Under the pieces are notes generated by a model. The model had not been told where the DNA came from. It did no database searches and was given only the letters and a program-made list of their open reading frames with translations. Positions 62,707 to 64,000 of a DNA stretch of 64,000 nt are shown in pieces (position 1 is the first letter of the stretch; each line of letters opens with the position of its first letter). The stretch comes from Sphingobacterium sp. GVS05A (lineage in GTDB: Bacteria; Bacteroidota; Bacteroidia; Sphingobacteriales; Sphingobacteriaceae): contig NZ_JAHXYR010000004.1 in NCBI RefSeq assembly GCF_019969845.1, positions 1 through 64,000 on the forward strand. The letters run 5' to 3'. The translations under genes and the position numbers were made by a program.

Positions 62707-63097
62707 ATTTCCTGTAAGTTTTATAGACTATAATTTATTATTTAACATTAATTTACTTTATGACAATGGACAAGCCCAAAAGTTTAATCTGAGAAGCCGC
62801 CTTAAATAAATTTACCGCTCAAAAATAACAAAAAAGATGCAATCTAACAGATATTTCTCGGGTTTAACACTATTTAACTTGTTGGCCGATTCTCTCTATA
62901 CTTTTCCAAAGGGGGCTTTATGGCTAACCTTTGTTGCTAAAAACAAGCTTGCTTCAATATAGGAAGATTTATGATATATTCTGCGTTAAATCAAATAAAT
63001 AATTTTGTGGGCCGTATATAAAAAAAGCTATCGCAGAAACTGCAGATAGCTTTTTCATCCCAATAAGGATATATCTTAGTGATTGGATCAACCTGGG
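62707..63097. other. 390-bp spacer between bamA and the ompH pair
   Basis: Contains the bamA terminator at 63022 and presumably the ompH promoter. No gene is seen. Confidence 0.5.
63022..63055 (-). terminator. Terminator of bamA
   Basis: AAAAAGCTATC (63022-63032) pairs with GATAGCTTTTT (63045-63055), with an inner GCAG/CTGC stem and one bulge. On the minus strand the stem ends in T residues. Confidence 0.85.
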
Positions 63098-64000
63098 TTA
63101 AAATCCGCCCATATTTTGCATAATACTGAATGTGAAGTTTTGTTTCCACGTACTGCTTGGTAAACCTGGAATAGGATCAAATGCGTGACCATAGTCAATC
63201 CCCAACATACCGAAGATAGGTAAGAAGATACGTGCACCTACACCTGCCGAACGACGAACCTTAAATGGGTTGTATTCTGTGAATTTGTTCCAGGTATTAC
63301 CTGCTTCTGCAAAGGCCAGTACATATACTGTTGCTTGGTCATTTAACATAACAGGGTGACGCAACTCCATTTGATACTTGGTGTAGATCGGGCTACCTGA
63401 GTTTCGTGCTACGTTTACATTTTGAGTACCCTCTGGGATAATTACACCATTTGCATAACCACGCATCGCGATGATTTCAGAACCTTGAAGGTAATCGAAT
63501 CCTTGCATACCGTCACCACCAACCTTGAATCGTTCGAAAGTAGAAATTTCTGTTTTGCTAGAATATTTTCCTAAGAAACCAAACTGTGCCTGAGCTTTGA
63601 AAACTAATTTACCTACAATTTTTGCATACCATTGTGAATCGAATTTCCATTTGTGGTATTCAGTCCAGCGATAACGATCTTGAGGTGTACCATTCTTATA
63701 ATCAATGTTATTGAATAGTGAATAAGGTGGCGTTAATTGCACAGAGAATTTGATATTCGAACCCGAAGTAGGGTAAATTGGTGCATCAATCGAGTTACGG
63801 CTAAACTCTTGTGTTAAGTTGATATTGTATGCTGTACCATTATCAAATAAGAAATAGTTACCGTAATTCTGAAGTTTATACCGTTGGAAAGATAATGAGG
63901 TATTTGCTTGGAACCAGTTGTCTGGCCATTGTAAGCGTTTACCTAAAGTTGCGGTAATACCCGTCATCCAAATACGGTTTAATTCCGAATCTTTTACGAT
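63098..64000 (-). CDS. bamA: Outer-membrane assembly factor BamA, C-terminal part
   Basis: The frame stays open to the window edge, so about 301 codons of the 3' end are visible and the POTRA domains lie outside. The visible part is the 16-strand barrel: GITATLGKRLQWPDNWF, the signature GARIFLPIFGMLGIDYGHAF split by key residues near the end, and the C-terminal QNMGGF with a terminal Phe. BamA inserts proteins into the outer membrane, and the two Skp-like genes downstream serve the same process. Confidence 0.94.
   Translation of the reverse strand: MVKDSELNRIWMTGITATLGKRLQWPDNWFQANTSLSFQRYKLQNYGNYFLFDNGTAYNINLTQEFSRNSIDAPIYPTSGSNIKFSVQLTPPYSLFNNIDYKNGTPQDRYRWTEYHKWKFDSQWYAKIVGKLVFKAQAQFGFLGKYSSKTEISTFERFKVGGDGMQGFDYLQGSEIIAMRGYANGVIIPEGTQNVNVARNSGSPIYTKYQMELRHPVMLNDQATVYVLAFAEAGNTWNKFTEYNPFKVRRSAGVGARIFLPIFGMLGIDYGHAFDPIPGLPSSTWKQNFTFSIMQNMGGF

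Overview
The window comes from a low-to-moderate GC Bacteroidota genome, most likely a Sphingobacteriaceae member close to Sphingobacterium. The signs are a fused ccoN-ccoO oxidase gene, promoters of the TTTG/TAnnTTTG type, few Shine-Dalgarno sequences, Rho with a long disordered insert, tandem ompH genes beside bamA, many TonB-dependent receptors, and exported proteins whose signal peptides end in A-Q. Nearly all genes are chromosomal housekeeping or envelope genes. No insertion sequence, prophage or CRISPR array was seen.

Layout. 1-130: 3' end of a 5S rRNA gene and its terminator. 131-849: gene-free leader with two GTGA-N6-TCAC (Crp/Fnr-type) sites. 850-6622: cbb3 cytochrome oxidase operon (ccoNO, ccoQ, ccoP, ccoG, ccoH, DsbD_2-like membrane protein), then cardiolipin synthase and a 907-aa exported MG2-like protein with a TonB plug domain. 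10978-11334: hairpin-rich spacer. 11335-15846: thymidine kinase, an uncharacterised acidic protein, a half-size metal-receptor-like protein, YbaB, a UlaG-like hydrolase and an LpxH-like phosphoesterase. 16183-19015: GlcNAc-type kinase and sugar transporter. 19311-25678: rho, pssA, an Hpt protein, folK, sppA, pgk. 25941-29629: an EEP-family phosphodiesterase and a 949-aa peptidase/propeller/barrel protein. 30274-33502: mgtE, three tandem tRNA-Asn genes, a PfkB kinase and a cytochrome b5-like protein. 33535-44109: ECF sigma factor, murB, TetR, YpdA, FUSC transporter, ppc, a DUF4142-like lipoprotein, Ppx/GppA. 44184-45478: tRNA-Leu, SRPBCC and exported DinB proteins.

45729-57693 is the most unusual part. 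It is one long run of + strand genes. A TetR gene sits directly behind a perfect 59-bp palindrome and is followed by a TonB receptor, a parallel beta-helix lipoprotein, a SO2930-type dihaem cytochrome c, an aldehyde dehydrogenase and a LOG-family hydrolase. The beta-helix/dihaem pair matches two protein families known to travel together with no known function. I propose a substrate-uptake and periplasmic oxidation pathway controlled by the TetR protein. Next comes a small metallophore uptake unit: a siderophore-type receptor, a binding lipoprotein and an overlapping methyltransferase gene. A strongly structured, unidentified element follows at about 57895-58014.

58087-64000: two Fe-S proteins that together resemble the fused ETF:quinone oxidoreductase EtfD/EMO, a TetR regulator with repeated upstream sites, two OmpH/Skp chaperone genes and the 3' part of bamA, cut by the window edge.
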